Source of the DNA: Clostridium_AD sp050717515
Lineage (GTDB): Bacteria > Bacillota > Clostridia > Clostridiales > Clostridiaceae
Direction of reading: 5' to 3'
Assembly: GCF_050717515.1 (NCBI RefSeq)
Contig: NZ_JBOITL010000036.1
Location: forward strand, 248,001 to 312,000
Length of the DNA: 64,000 bases
A model generated the notes under the pieces. The model was not told where the DNA came from, searched no databases, and saw only the letters and a program-made list of their open reading frames with translations. The position numbers and the translations under genes are program-made. This document shows, piece by piece, positions 54,596 through 63,327 of the stretch (within the stretch, counting starts at the first letter, position 1; the number at the start of each line of letters is the position of its first letter).

Positions 54596-56296
54596 TTATA
54601 TACCCTCATTAACAAGTTTTTTAGTATAAGCTTCAACAGGATTAGAAAAAATTTGTGATGTTAACCCTTTTTCTATAATTTTTCCTTTATGCATCACATA
54701 CGTTTGATCTGCAATCTTTAAGGCTATATTAAGATCATGAGTTATATATATCATTGCAAAGCCTCTTTCATTCTGAAATCCTTTTAAAAGCCTTAATATA
54801 TTTGCTTGTGTTGAAGGATCTAACATTGAATTTATTTCATCAGCAATTAAAAGTTTTGGCTCCATTATAAGACTCCTAGCTAATGCCAATCTCTGTCTTT
54901 GGCCCCCACTTAGCATATAACATTTGTATTTTAAAAAGTTCTCATCATAGGGTAATTTCACTTCTTTTAATACTTCAATTACTTTTCTCTTTCTTTCTTC
55001 TTTATCATCTTCTTTTAGTATATCTAAAGGTTCTTTTACTATATCTTCTACTGTAAACTGTTCATTTGTAGCTGAAAAAGGATCTTGAAATACTATTTGT
55101 ATTCCATGTTTATGACAAGTTGCACTATTTCCTAAAACCTTTTTTTCCTGAAAAATGATTTCGCCAAAATCCGGACTAATTATACCTGATAAAATTTCAG
55201 CAAAAGTACTTTTACCAGAGCCCGACTCTCCAACTAATGCAATAACTTCACCATGACGAATTTTAATTTCACAATTATCACAGGCAGTAACCCTTCTTCC
55301 ATTAGAACTATAAACTTTATTAATGTTGCTTCCATGCAAAAGAGTTACAATACCTCCCCTATTGCATGCTACCTTTCTATTTAACGCTACCCATTCTAAT
55401 TTAGGAACTTTAGTCTTACATATTTCTATACTTTGATTACACCTTCCATAAAAACTACACCCATCATTAATATTATTATTTTTTTCACCTGCTATTCCCC
55501 ACATGTCCTTATATATATTTATACTTGGAGAAGAATTAATAAGTCCTCTTGTATAACTATTCATTGGGTTATTTATTACTTCTTTAGTTAATCCCTCTTC
55601 AACTATATATCCTGAATACATAACTGCTACTCTCGAAGTAAGTTTTAAAATTGTTTCTATTTCATGAGATATAATGATTAATGTAAATCTTTTTAATTTT
55701 TGCATTTTTTTTATAAGATTTATAATTTCATTTTTAGAAACTGCATCTAAAGCAGTGGTAGGTTCATCAGCAATTAAAACCTCTGGATCGCAGGATAGTG
55801 CCATTGCTATAAGTACTCTTTGTCTCATTCCTCCAGATAATTGATGTGGATAACACTTTCCGATTTCTTCATCTAGTCCTACCATTTTTAAAAGTTCCAT
55901 TACTTTTTTATTACTTTCTTGTTTGCTTATTTTAATATGCTTTTCTATACACTCAAAAATTTGTTCATGAATATTTAAAACGGGATTTAAAACCTCTAAA
56001 CAATTCTGAAATACAATTGCTATTTTACTCCATCTGATTTTATTTAACTCTTTCTTGTTTACTAATTGTAAGTCTATATCTTTATAATAAATTTCTCCAT
56101 CCACTTTTGTAGGTTTCTTTAAAAGGCCCATTATTGCCATGGCTAAAGATGTTTTTCCACTTCCAGACTCTCCGATTATTCCTAAACTATCACCTTTATT
56201 CAAAGTTAAATTTATATCCTTAGCTGCTACAAAATCAGTATTTTGTGCTTTATAAGTAATTTTAACATCTTTAAGTTCTAAGCTTTTTTCTTGCAT
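54596..56296 (-). CDS. Fused double ABC ATPase (NikD-NikE/DppD-DppF-like)
   Basis: 566 aa holding two complete ATPase domains. First: Walker A IGESGSGKTSLAMAI, signature QLSGGMRQRVLIAMAL, Walker B VLIADEPTTALD. Second: VGESGSGKSTFAEIL, MLSGGQRQRLALARSL, LLIADEINSMLD. Between them lies an oligopeptide-type C-terminal region with clustered Cys (GCSFYGRCNQSIEIC). Second Walker B has DEIN instead of DEPT. It powers the importer whose other parts precede it. Confidence 0.92.
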   Translation of the reverse strand: MQEKSLELKDVKITYKAQNTDFVAAKDINLTLNKGDSLGIIGESGSGKTSLAMAIMGLLKKPTKVDGEIYYKDIDLQLVNKKELNKIRWSKIAIVFQNCLEVLNPVLNIHEQIFECIEKHIKISKQESNKKVMELLKMVGLDEEIGKCYPHQLSGGMRQRVLIAMALSCDPEVLIADEPTTALDAVSKNEIINLIKKMQKLKRFTLIIISHEIETILKLTSRVAVMYSGYIVEEGLTKEVINNPMNSYTRGLINSSPSINIYKDMWGIAGEKNNNINDGCSFYGRCNQSIEICKTKVPKLEWVALNRKVACNRGGIVTLLHGSNINKVYSSNGRRVTACDNCEIKIRHGEVIALVGESGSGKSTFAEILSGIISPDFGEIIFQEKKVLGNSATCHKHGIQIVFQDPFSATNEQFTVEDIVKEPLDILKEDDKEERKRKVIEVLKEVKLPYDENFLKYKCYMLSGGQRQRLALARSLIMEPKLLIADEINSMLDPSTQANILRLLKGFQNERGFAMIYITHDLNIALKIADQTYVMHKGKIIEKGLTSQIFSNPVEAYTKKLVNEGI

Positions 56297-56305
56297 ACTC
56301 CACCT

Positions 56306-57142
56306 CTATAATTTCATATCTATTATTTTCTCTAAGTCTCTACTAATAAATGCAATTGAAACAATAAGCATGATAATAGCAGTAAGAGGACTCATTATCC
56401 ACCATTTCCAGTAATTTGTATAATAAATCCCCTTAAATCCAATTGCATGATTTAAAATTAATCCCCAGCTTTTTGTAACAGGATCTCCTAGCCCTAAAAA
56501 GGCCATACTTGCTTCCGCTACAATTGCCTTACTTACAAGTTTTATAACGCTTACCATCATAATTGGCATAATAGATGGTAAAAAATGTTTCCATGTTAAA
56601 TGTATAAAATTTGCTCCATAACTTTTAGCTATTAATATGTATTTTTCTTGTTTTATAGAAAGTACTTTTGACCTTACAACTCTTGCTGGAGTAGTCCATG
56701 AAAACAATACTAATATCAAAACAATATTCTTAATACTTGGGCCCCAAAACGCTCCTAAAACAATCATCATAGGCAAATTGGGTATTACGATAATCATGTC
56801 AATTATCCTCATAATTATTTTATCTACTAACCCTCCAAAATAACCAGAAAATATTCCTATTATACTTCCTCCAACGCCAGCTAAAAATGCGGATGCAAAA
56901 CCTATGGTAATGCTAATTTTAGACCCATAGCATATCTGTGCCCATATATCTATGCCTATATCATCCGTGCCTAACCAATGGGCTTTATTAGGTGGTTCAA
57001 AAGCTTTTCCCGAAGGTATATTATGTGGCCTAATACTTATAATATTTGAGAACATGCCCATAAGTATCATTATGATAATTATCACTATAGATATTTTTCC
57101 TATTATACTAAACTTATTAATTTTTTTCATAAGCTTATTCAT
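56306..57142 (-). CDS. ABC permease, NikC/DppC-like
   Basis: 278 aa. N-terminal helix, GTDDIGIDIWAQICYGSKIS (family motif), then five more helices with the EAA-type loop AEASMAFLGLGDPVTKSWGL. Overlaps the end of the upstream permease gene by 8 nt. Confidence 0.9.
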   Translation of the reverse strand: MNKLMKKINKFSIIGKISIVIIIIMILMGMFSNIISIRPHNIPSGKAFEPPNKAHWLGTDDIGIDIWAQICYGSKISITIGFASAFLAGVGGSIIGIFSGYFGGLVDKIIMRIIDMIIVIPNLPMMIVLGAFWGPSIKNIVLILVLFSWTTPARVVRSKVLSIKQEKYILIAKSYGANFIHLTWKHFLPSIMPIMMVSVIKLVSKAIVAEASMAFLGLGDPVTKSWGLILNHAIGFKGIYYTNYWKWWIMSPLTAIIMLIVSIAFISRDLEKIIDMKL

Positions 57143-58132
57143 ATTGCTTCACCCTAGGATCCATTTTTTTATATACTATATCAGCAAAAAAGTTCATAGT
57201 AAGCACGCTTACTGCAATAAATAAAAATATGCCTTGAATTAAAGGATAATCTCTTACCATTATAGCTTCTCTCATTAAAAATCCTATACCTGGATAATGG
57301 AATACATTTTCAACTAATACAGCACCTCCAAACATAGTGCCCAAACTTAGAAAAAATCTTGTGACAATAGGTAATATTGCATTTTTCAGCGCATGCCTAA
57401 ATAATATCCAAGCCTCACTTAATCCTTTTGCTTTTGCTGTCCTTATATAATCCTTATATAATCCTTAGACAATACTGAAATCATACTATTTCTAGATAAT
57501 AAATAAAACCCTCCAACCGTTGAAAGTACAAGAGTTAACACCGGTAAAAAAGCATGATATACTATATCTTTAATTTGTGAAAAATAACTATCGTAAGTTG
57601 CAAAAACAGTGACTGCTCCAGAAAGGGGAAATAAATTTAATTTTGCAGCTAAAATAAATAAACACAATACTCCAATTAAAAAAGCTGGTATCTCTGAAAA
57701 CACTATCATAATAAAATATAATACTTTATCAATATATCCATTATTGTACCATGCAGATAGTCCTCCTAAAAAAACACCTATTAAGCAGCTAAAAATAATA
57801 GATATAAGCACAATTGGAATAGTCCACACTGCCCGACTTATAATTAATTTCAATACATCTTCATTAAAATATATACTATATCCAATATTTCCATTAAGCA
57901 TACTCACTATATAATCTTTATATTGCTCTGGCATTGAATTATTTAAACCGTAATATTCTTTATATTTTTCTATTTGTTCCTCGCTATAATTCACAGTTAC
58001 ATTCCCTTCTTCTGAAGATAAAAACGTAAATGGATCCCCAGGCATTAACCTAGGGATAATAAAATTAAGTGTAATTATGCAACAAAAAGTAATTAAATAC
58101 TCTATAAACTTTTTACAAACTTTCTTTTTCAT
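57135..58132 (-). pseudogene. ABC permease, NikB/DppB-like, frameshifted by an 11-bp tandem duplication
   Basis: The frame runs MKKKVCKKFIEYLITFCCII through SKDYIRII then stops at 57443. Two tandem copies of CCTTATATAAT (57441-57451, 57452-57462) are present. Removing one restores SKDYIRTAKAKGLSEAW and an open frame to 57135, giving a normal 328-aa permease with TMFGGAVLVENVFHYPGIG. All else is intact, so the lesion is recent, reversible by slippage, or a sequencing artefact. Starts 1 nt after the binding-protein gene. Confidence 0.88.
57441..57462. repeat. 11-bp tandem duplication inside the permease gene
   Basis: CCTTATATAAT twice in direct succession, followed by CCTTAG. It adds 11 nt (not a multiple of 3) and causes the frameshift. 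Confidence 0.95.
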
Positions 58133-58133
58133 C

Positions 58134-59702
58134 TTACTTAACTTCTAGATAAGATAATTTATTATGAGTTAATTCATGATGATTAAACATATATCTCCAT
58201 CCATCATACTTTTCTGGTTTATACACAGTGTACTCAGTGGTATTATAAATTGGTATCTGAGGTACTTCTTCTGCAATTTCCTTTTGCATCTGGAATATTA
58301 TATCTTTTCTATTAGCTTCATTCATTTCAACAAGTTGTTTTTGACTTAATTCATTTATCTTTTCATTATTATATCCAGGTAGGGATGAAGAATTTTTAGC
58401 TTTTTTATCACTTGAATAGATTGTTCTAAGAATATCCGCATCATTTCCCCACCCACCATGACCATTAAGTACCATCTCATAATCTTTGCTTTTTACTGAT
58501 GCATCTCTGGTTTTCATATCTACACTTTTAACGATTAAATTTATTCCTACTTTTTCAAGGTTAATTTTAATAAGCTCTGCAATTCTTAGCTCAGGTTTTG
58601 AATTTGATACTAATAAAGTAAAATTGTGTTTTTTATTATTTAATAATTTTTTTGCTTTATCTAAATTAAAATCATAGTGCTTTACATCATTGTTATACCA
58701 TAAATGATCTTCTGGCAAATATCCTGCACTAGCTGCTTTAGCTGCGCCCCTAGCAACTTTTTCTATAAGTTCTTGTTTATCAATAGCATAACAAATGGCT
58801 TGTCTTAATTCTTTTGTTTTAAATTCCGGTTTTTTCTCCATATTAAATATAAGTCTATAACCCCAAAAAGCTGGATTTTGTTTTACTACAAATTTCTTAT
58901 TATTTTCATATTTAGGCAAAATATCTGGAGTAATATTTGTAATATCTATTTCACCCTTATCAAAAGCCAATACTGCATCGCTTACTGGTATAAACTGTAA
59001 TACATCCACTTTTGGTTTTGGTCCCCAATAGTCTTTAAATGCACTAAACTTATACGCTCCTTGCTCTTTTATATATTGATCTAATTTATATGGACCACAT
59101 CCTATTAAAGCTTCAGGTTTATTAAATTTTTTGGGATCTTCAACTTTTTCCCAAATATGCTTTGGAATAATTCTTATGTCCGCCATTCTATCTAATGTTG
59201 TAGCATTTGGTTTTTCCATAGTTATCTTTATTTTATTTTTATCTAATACTTCAGCTTTTTTCACAAAACTTTTTCCTTTAACATTTAAACTATCAGAAAC
59301 CGGAGAATGTTTTGCAAAATACTCCAAAGAAAACTTTACATCTTCCGCAGTTAATTCTTTACCATCATGCCATTTCACATTATTTTTTAGCATAAAAGTA
59401 TATTCTTTACCATCAGGTGACACTTCCCATTTTTCTGCTATCCAAGGAATAAGTCCCTTATCTCCTCTTTCTAAAAGGCTATCAAATATTAATCTCATTT
59501 TATATGCTCCAGGCCCTCTAGAATAGTGACTGTAAGGAGTAAGATTTCCCCAATCTCCACCCTCAAGTTTTAATACAGTTGTCTTTGTTTCTTTTGATTT
59601 TTCTTCGCTTTTTACTTCATTAACTTTTTCAGTTCCACATCCTTGTAATATTAAAGTACATATTAAAAATAAACTTAAAAGCAAGTTTTTACTTTTTTTC
59701 AT
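58134..59702 (-). CDS. ABC substrate-binding lipoprotein (family 5, NikA/DppA-like)
   Basis: 522 aa. Lipobox ILQGC at about residue 22, then a SBP_bac_5 fold: DSLLERGDKGLIPWIAEKWE, MLKNNVKWHDGKELTAEDVK, LRQAICYAIDKQELIEKVAR, ending YKPEKYDGWRYMFNH. Several His residues near the end (NHHELTHN) could bear on metal binding. Family ligands are peptides, nickel or metal chelates. The cobalamin riboswitch upstream points to cobalt or a corrinoid-related ligand (inference). Confidence 0.9.
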   Translation of the reverse strand: MKKSKNLLLSLFLICTLILQGCGTEKVNEVKSEEKSKETKTTVLKLEGGDWGNLTPYSHYSRGPGAYKMRLIFDSLLERGDKGLIPWIAEKWEVSPDGKEYTFMLKNNVKWHDGKELTAEDVKFSLEYFAKHSPVSDSLNVKGKSFVKKAEVLDKNKIKITMEKPNATTLDRMADIRIIPKHIWEKVEDPKKFNKPEALIGCGPYKLDQYIKEQGAYKFSAFKDYWGPKPKVDVLQFIPVSDAVLAFDKGEIDITNITPDILPKYENNKKFVVKQNPAFWGYRLIFNMEKKPEFKTKELRQAICYAIDKQELIEKVARGAAKAASAGYLPEDHLWYNNDVKHYDFNLDKAKKLLNNKKHNFTLLVSNSKPELRIAELIKINLEKVGINLIVKSVDMKTRDASVKSKDYEMVLNGHGGWGNDADILRTIYSSDKKAKNSSSLPGYNNEKINELSQKQLVEMNEANRKDIIFQMQKEIAEEVPQIPIYNTTEYTVYKPEKYDGWRYMFNHHELTHNKLSYLEVK

Positions 59703-59715
59703 TTCTTACTCCTTT

Positions 59716-60540
59716 CTATTTCTTCCAATATATCCATGCAATTTTTGCTTCCATAATATCTTTTATCATTCCATCTTCTGCTATGTTAGTTAAATATTTT
59801 TTAGTTTTACCTAATACATCATTAAATTCTTCTTTATTCGTTTGAATTTGATGAGTGTAAAGCTCTATGGCTTTTTCTAAAGTGTAAACTTTTTCTATTT
59901 TTACATCTTGATAACAAATTTCCGGATAATAACCTAAACTCCAAAGTATATTAAAAGCATAATATATATTCTTTCCCCATCTAGAAGAAGACTTTTCATT
60001 GTAAATTTCTTCGGATAAACTATCCATTATTTTATCTTTCCTTTTAGCAAAACTACTCATAAAACAATATCCTTTGCTAGCTTCTATCATTTTCATAAGA
60101 GCATCCTTACTATTTATCCCTGGACACATTGATGCAAATACCAAATCAAATTTTTTACTCCAACCCTTCTCTTGGATATTAGCCATTTCCCAAGGGCACA
60201 ATTGGAAATCTATATTTTTAATATTTTGTTGTTCCGCATTGCCTTTAGCATACCTAATCATCTCAGGTGAAATATCAAGGGCTGTAACTTTTTCCACTAG
60301 TTTTGAGAATTGCACACTATATTTTCCTGGTCCACATCCTATATCTAAAATTTCTGAATCTTTATTAAAGTCAATTTTAGATATTAAAAAATTCATTGCA
60401 TTATTAGTATTTTTTATGTTTTCTTTTTTAAAAACTCCCTTATTAAACTCCTCAGCTCGTGAGTCCCAGAAAATTTGCTGACTATGTAAATCTTTTAATT
60501 CTAAAGCTTGCCACTGTTTTTCATAATATTCCATATTCAT
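59716..60540 (-). CDS. Class I SAM-dependent methyltransferase
   Basis: 274 aa. Motif I SEILDIGCGPGKYSVQFSKL, acidic motif II VTALDISPEMIRYAKGN, motif III FDLVFASMCPGI. First gene of the riboswitch operon, 13 nt before the binding-protein gene. The substrate is unknown; its constant place ahead of a NikA-type importer suggests a part in making or processing the transported metal ligand, or in corrinoid metabolism (inference). AAAGGAG before ATG. Confidence 0.88.
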   Translation of the reverse strand: MNMEYYEKQWQALELKDLHSQQIFWDSRAEEFNKGVFKKENIKNTNNAMNFLISKIDFNKDSEILDIGCGPGKYSVQFSKLVEKVTALDISPEMIRYAKGNAEQQNIKNIDFQLCPWEMANIQEKGWSKKFDLVFASMCPGINSKDALMKMIEASKGYCFMSSFAKRKDKIMDSLSEEIYNEKSSSRWGKNIYYAFNILWSLGYYPEICYQDVKIEKVYTLEKAIELYTHQIQTNKEEFNDVLGKTKKYLTNIAEDGMIKDIMEAKIAWIYWKK

Positions 60541-60581
60541 AATTTAAATATTCTCCTTTTAAAGTATTTCAACATAAAGAT

Positions 60582-60620
60582 GTCCCTTTATTAACTTTAG
60601 ACATCAGTTAATAAAGAGAC
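60582..60620. promoter_or_regulatory. Hairpin between riboswitch and operon start
   Basis: GTCCCTTTATTAACT (60582-60596) pairs with AGTTAATAAAGAGAC (60606-60620), one mismatch. On the minus strand only a weak T-tract follows, while on the plus strand TTATTTTTT follows. It could be part of the riboswitch expression platform or a plus-strand terminator. Confidence 0.5.
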
Positions 60621-60681
60621 TTATTTTTTCTACAAATAATAATCACCTCCTTTATATTCCGTAAAGTTAAGTGTAATAATA

Positions 60682-60836
60682 ACATAGGCAGGTCTTCTGA
60701 CTTCAGCATCATAATTTTATTAACCTTCCAGATAAAATCCGTGGTAATATAATAAAACTCCTCTGTTACAGCGGCGGTACCGTGTAGGATTTTCACCTAC
60801 TTCCCTTTTCACTAATTTTTAAATTAGCACCTATAC
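60682..60836 (-). promoter_or_regulatory. Cobalamin riboswitch
   Basis: Minus strand contains the conserved core in order: GGGAAGTAGGTGAAAATCC, CACGGTACCGCCGCTGTAA, ACCACGGATTTTATCTGG, then the B12 box GAAGTCAGAAGACCTGCC (60684-60704). Paired ends AGGT...GCCT close P1. A strong AAAGGAGGTGAT downstream has no good start codon within reach, suggesting the original leader was altered. It controls the methyltransferase/ABC operon. Confidence 0.93.
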
Positions 60837-60991
60837 TAAAACATTCATTTTTATTGGCTTATGCTACAAATCATATACGCAATACTATATTTTGTCAATA
60901 TATTTTGTATTTTTTACTATTTTTTTCCCAACTCCTCCCTTCTCAATAATAATACGATTAATTGCAATAAACGTAATAAGTGCGAAGAAAT

Positions 60992-61035
60992 TTGACATTA
61001 ATATTATAATATATTATAATATTGGCATACGCTAA
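60992..61035 (+). promoter_or_regulatory. Promoter P3 with operator-like palindrome (histidine-phosphatase gene)
   Basis: TTGACA (60992-60997), 17-nt spacer, TATAAT (61015-61020). TTGGCATACGCTAA (61022-61035) follows at once and sits in a longer inverted repeat (TTATAATATT ... AATATTATAA). The gene starts 175 nt downstream. The 60837-60991 stretch before it has no gene. Confidence 0.6.
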
Positions 61036-61209
61036 TATTATAATAAAATTTAAAAATGATAGTATATCTGAAATTATTTTCTAATTTTTGAGTACACCTC
61101 CACAATTGTAACCTATGTCTCAAAAAATATTAAGAATAATAACAAGTGAATATATAAAACAGATTATTATACCTGTTACTTTAAAATTAACTAATGGAGG
61201 AAATAAAAT

Positions 61210-61848
61210 ATGAAAACAATATTAACTTTAGTAAGGCATGGCGAAACAGAATGGAATGCTTTAGGAAAATTTCAAGGTTGTAAAGATATCAATCTATCAA
61301 AGGAAGGCATCCTACAAGCTAATTATCTAAAAAAAAGATTTAAAAATAAATTTGGTTATATCTATACAAGTCCTCTAAAAAGAGCAATGCAAACAGCAGC
61401 AATCATATCTGAAAGCAGTAAAATCAAACCTATAACCCAATTAGAATTAAGAGAAATAAACTTTGGGGATTGGGAAGGCCTTACCATAAAAGAAATTGAA
61501 ACTAATTTTCCGGAAAAATTTATTGAATGGAGAAATGATGAACTTAATGCACCTATGTGCGGTGGCGATTTAAGTCTTAAACTAGCAAGTATCCGCGCTA
61601 AAGAAGCTATCTTAGAAATTGTAAAAAAACATCAAGGAGAGGATATTGTCATAGTAGCTCATGGTGGAATTATTAAAGCTGGTCTAATAGGTATTTTTGA
61701 TTGGAAAATGACCATGTATCATAAAATGATTTTAGGGAATACGGCTATTAGTAAAATAGCATTTAATCATAGCTTTAATCCTACATTACTTACATTAAAT
61801 GATACAAGTCATCTTCCTACCAATTATGATATAAAATCTTATGTTTAG
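61210..61848 (+). CDS. Histidine phosphatase family protein (possible alpha-ribazole phosphatase, CobC-like)
   Basis: 212 aa. Phosphohistidine motif LVRHGETEWNALGKFQG, TSPLKRAMQTAAII, INFGDWEGLTIKEIE and second catalytic His in VIVAHGGIIKAGL. The family includes phosphoglycerate mutases and CobC. Position next to a cobalamin riboswitch favours CobC, but the sequence alone does not prove it. GGAGG before ATG. Confidence 0.88.
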   Translation: MKTILTLVRHGETEWNALGKFQGCKDINLSKEGILQANYLKKRFKNKFGYIYTSPLKRAMQTAAIISESSKIKPITQLELREINFGDWEGLTIKEIETNFPEKFIEWRNDELNAPMCGGDLSLKLASIRAKEAILEIVKKHQGEDIVIVAHGGIIKAGLIGIFDWKMTMYHKMILGNTAISKIAFNHSFNPTLLTLNDTSHLPTNYDIKSYV

Positions 61849-61876
61849 AATAGCATGTAGAAACCTTAATTATAAT

Positions 61877-61912
61877 TAAAAATGGGAACTCAATATAGAG
61901 TTTCCCATTTTT
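61877..61912 (+). terminator. Terminator of the histidine-phosphatase gene
   Basis: TAAAAATGGGAA-CTC and GAGTTTCCCATTTTTA form a long stem; it may also serve the convergent NifX-like gene. Confidence 0.82.
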
Positions 61913-61925
61913 AATATCATATTAT

Positions 61926-62282
61926 TTATTGGTGATGATGTTCACCATGATGATTGCAAACTACATCTTTATCTTCTAAGGTTCCATTAATATATTCCTC
62001 AATAACTTTTTTATATTCCCCTGATGCGCCTTTTATTACTTTAAGGCCATTCTGTTGTAAGCCGCTGATTGCACCTCCACCAATTCCTCCAGTAATAACT
62101 ACTGTAGCTCCCTTGGCTGAAAGTAAGTCTGCGAGACCTTTATGCTGATGTGCAAATTCCACTGAAGATATCTCTTCAATACTTACAATTTTTTTGTCTT
62201 CTACAGTTGCAATTACAAAACTTTCACTCATTCCAAAATGTTGATTTACCATATTGCCCTTATTAGGTAGTGCTATTTTCAT
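61926..62282 (-). CDS. NifX/NifB-type iron-molybdenum cofactor-binding family protein
   Basis: 118 aa. KIALPNKGNMVNQHFGMSES, VITGGIGGGAISGLQQNG and ending HHGEHHHQ: the dinitrogenase Fe-Mo cofactor-binding fold plus a His-rich tail for metal. Outside nitrogen fixers these small proteins occur with Mrp ATPases and have no proven cofactor. ATG at 62282 follows GGAGG; cotranscribed 40 nt after the Mrp-like gene. Confidence 0.9.
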   Translation of the reverse strand: MKIALPNKGNMVNQHFGMSESFVIATVEDKKIVSIEEISSVEFAHQHKGLADLLSAKGATVVITGGIGGGAISGLQQNGLKVIKGASGEYKKVIEEYINGTLEDKDVVCNHHGEHHHQ

Positions 62283-62321
62283 GTTTTTTTCCTCCATTTT
62301 TATATTTGATATGTATATTTT

Positions 62322-63149
62322 TTATTTCTTTATATTATTAATAATTTTACTTATAATATTTTCAACTATTTCTGTTAATTCTGCATTTAGTTTGTATTCA
62401 CCTTTGTTAGAAATATTAACAATTTCTCTACACATTGGAATTTCACCAAGTAAATCTAATTGATTTTTATTTAAAAATTCCTCTATATTAGCTGATTCAA
62501 AGATTCGTATTTTATCATTGCATTCTGGACAAATAATATAACTCATGTTCTCTATTAAACCTATTATGTCTATATTAAGCTTGCGAGCCATATTTACTGC
62601 TTTTCCAACGATCATTGACACTAAATCCTGTGGCGTAGAAACCATTACTATGCCTGTAATCGGTATTGATTGCATTACAGTTAATGCAACATCTCCTGTG
62701 CCAGGAGGCATATCTATAATTAAATAATCAAGCTCTCCCCATATAACGTCAGTCCAAAATTGCTTAACAACTCCAGAAACTGCCGGTCCTCTCCAAATAA
62801 CTGGATCCTCTTCATTTTCCACAAGAAAATTCATTGAAATAACATCAATACCCTCTGTAGTTCTAACGGGTACAATGCCAGATTCTTTCATTACAGGTTT
62901 CACATCTTTAATACCTAAGAGCCTCGGTATACTTGGACCTGTAATATCTGAATCCATAAGACCCACCTTATAGCCTTTTTTATTAAGTTCATGTGCAATA
63001 AGGGCAGATATTGTTGATTTACCTACTCCACCTTTACCACTCATGACTCCGATAATATTTTTAACTTTATTTAATGGGTTATTTTCTATGTTACAGGTGT
63101 CTTTATTATCACACCCACCATTTGATGGACAACTTTCGCAATCAGCCAT
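62322..63149 (-). CDS. Mrp/NBP35-family Fe-S carrier ATPase
   Basis: 275 aa. Cys-rich N-terminus (CESCPSNGGCDNKDTCN), deviant Walker A GVMSGKGGVGKSTISALIAH, DSDITGPSIPRLLG and LIIDMPPGTGDVALTVMQ. The C-terminal CxxC appears in YIICPECNDKI. It should bind and hand over an Fe-S or related metal cluster. ATG at 63149 with GAGGTGAT upstream, preferred to a GTG three codons earlier. Heads the Mrp-NifX pair under promoter P4. Confidence 0.93.
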   Translation of the reverse strand: MADCESCPSNGGCDNKDTCNIENNPLNKVKNIIGVMSGKGGVGKSTISALIAHELNKKGYKVGLMDSDITGPSIPRLLGIKDVKPVMKESGIVPVRTTEGIDVISMNFLVENEEDPVIWRGPAVSGVVKQFWTDVIWGELDYLIIDMPPGTGDVALTVMQSIPITGIVMVSTPQDLVSMIVGKAVNMARKLNIDIIGLIENMSYIICPECNDKIRIFESANIEEFLNKNQLDLLGEIPMCREIVNISNKGEYKLNAELTEIVENIISKIINNIKK

Positions 63150-63172
63150 AACTATCACCTCATATTTTTATT

Positions 63173-63245
63173 TGTCCTATGCCCTTTATATTTTATTTTT
63201 AGCATAGGCTATTAAAATATTACCCCTTATTAAGATATATGTCAA
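63173..63245 (-). promoter_or_regulatory. Promoter P4 with operator-like repeats (Mrp/NifX genes)
   Basis: Minus strand: TTGACA (63240-63245), 17-nt spacer, TAATAT (63217-63222). Then TAGCCTATGCTA (63200-63211) and, 15 nt further, GGGCATAGGACA (63173-63184), which are inverted versions of one another in their cores. Confidence 0.65.
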
Positions 63246-63281
63246 ACATTGTTTTTTACATTGTAATATCTTTAATCAAAA

Positions 63282-63310
63282 AAAACCTGAGAATTTATTC
63301 TTAGGGTTTT
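63282..63310 (-). terminator. Terminator of the second DUF134 gene
   Basis: AAAACCTGAGAAT and ATTCTTAGGGTTTT pair with one mismatch, about 18 nt beyond the stop at 63328. Confidence 0.7.
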
Positions 63311-63327
63311 AGATTCTTAAGTGCAAT

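Noticed and set aside
54596..60540. Simple oligopeptide (Opp/Dpp) transporter annotation
   Set aside because: The B12 riboswitch makes a metal or corrinoid-related ligand more likely, so peptide import is not asserted.
60608..60796. 62-codon minus-strand ORF ending in IIICRKNKSLY
   Set aside because: It lies wholly inside the cobalamin riboswitch; its codons follow the structured RNA rather than any protein pattern.
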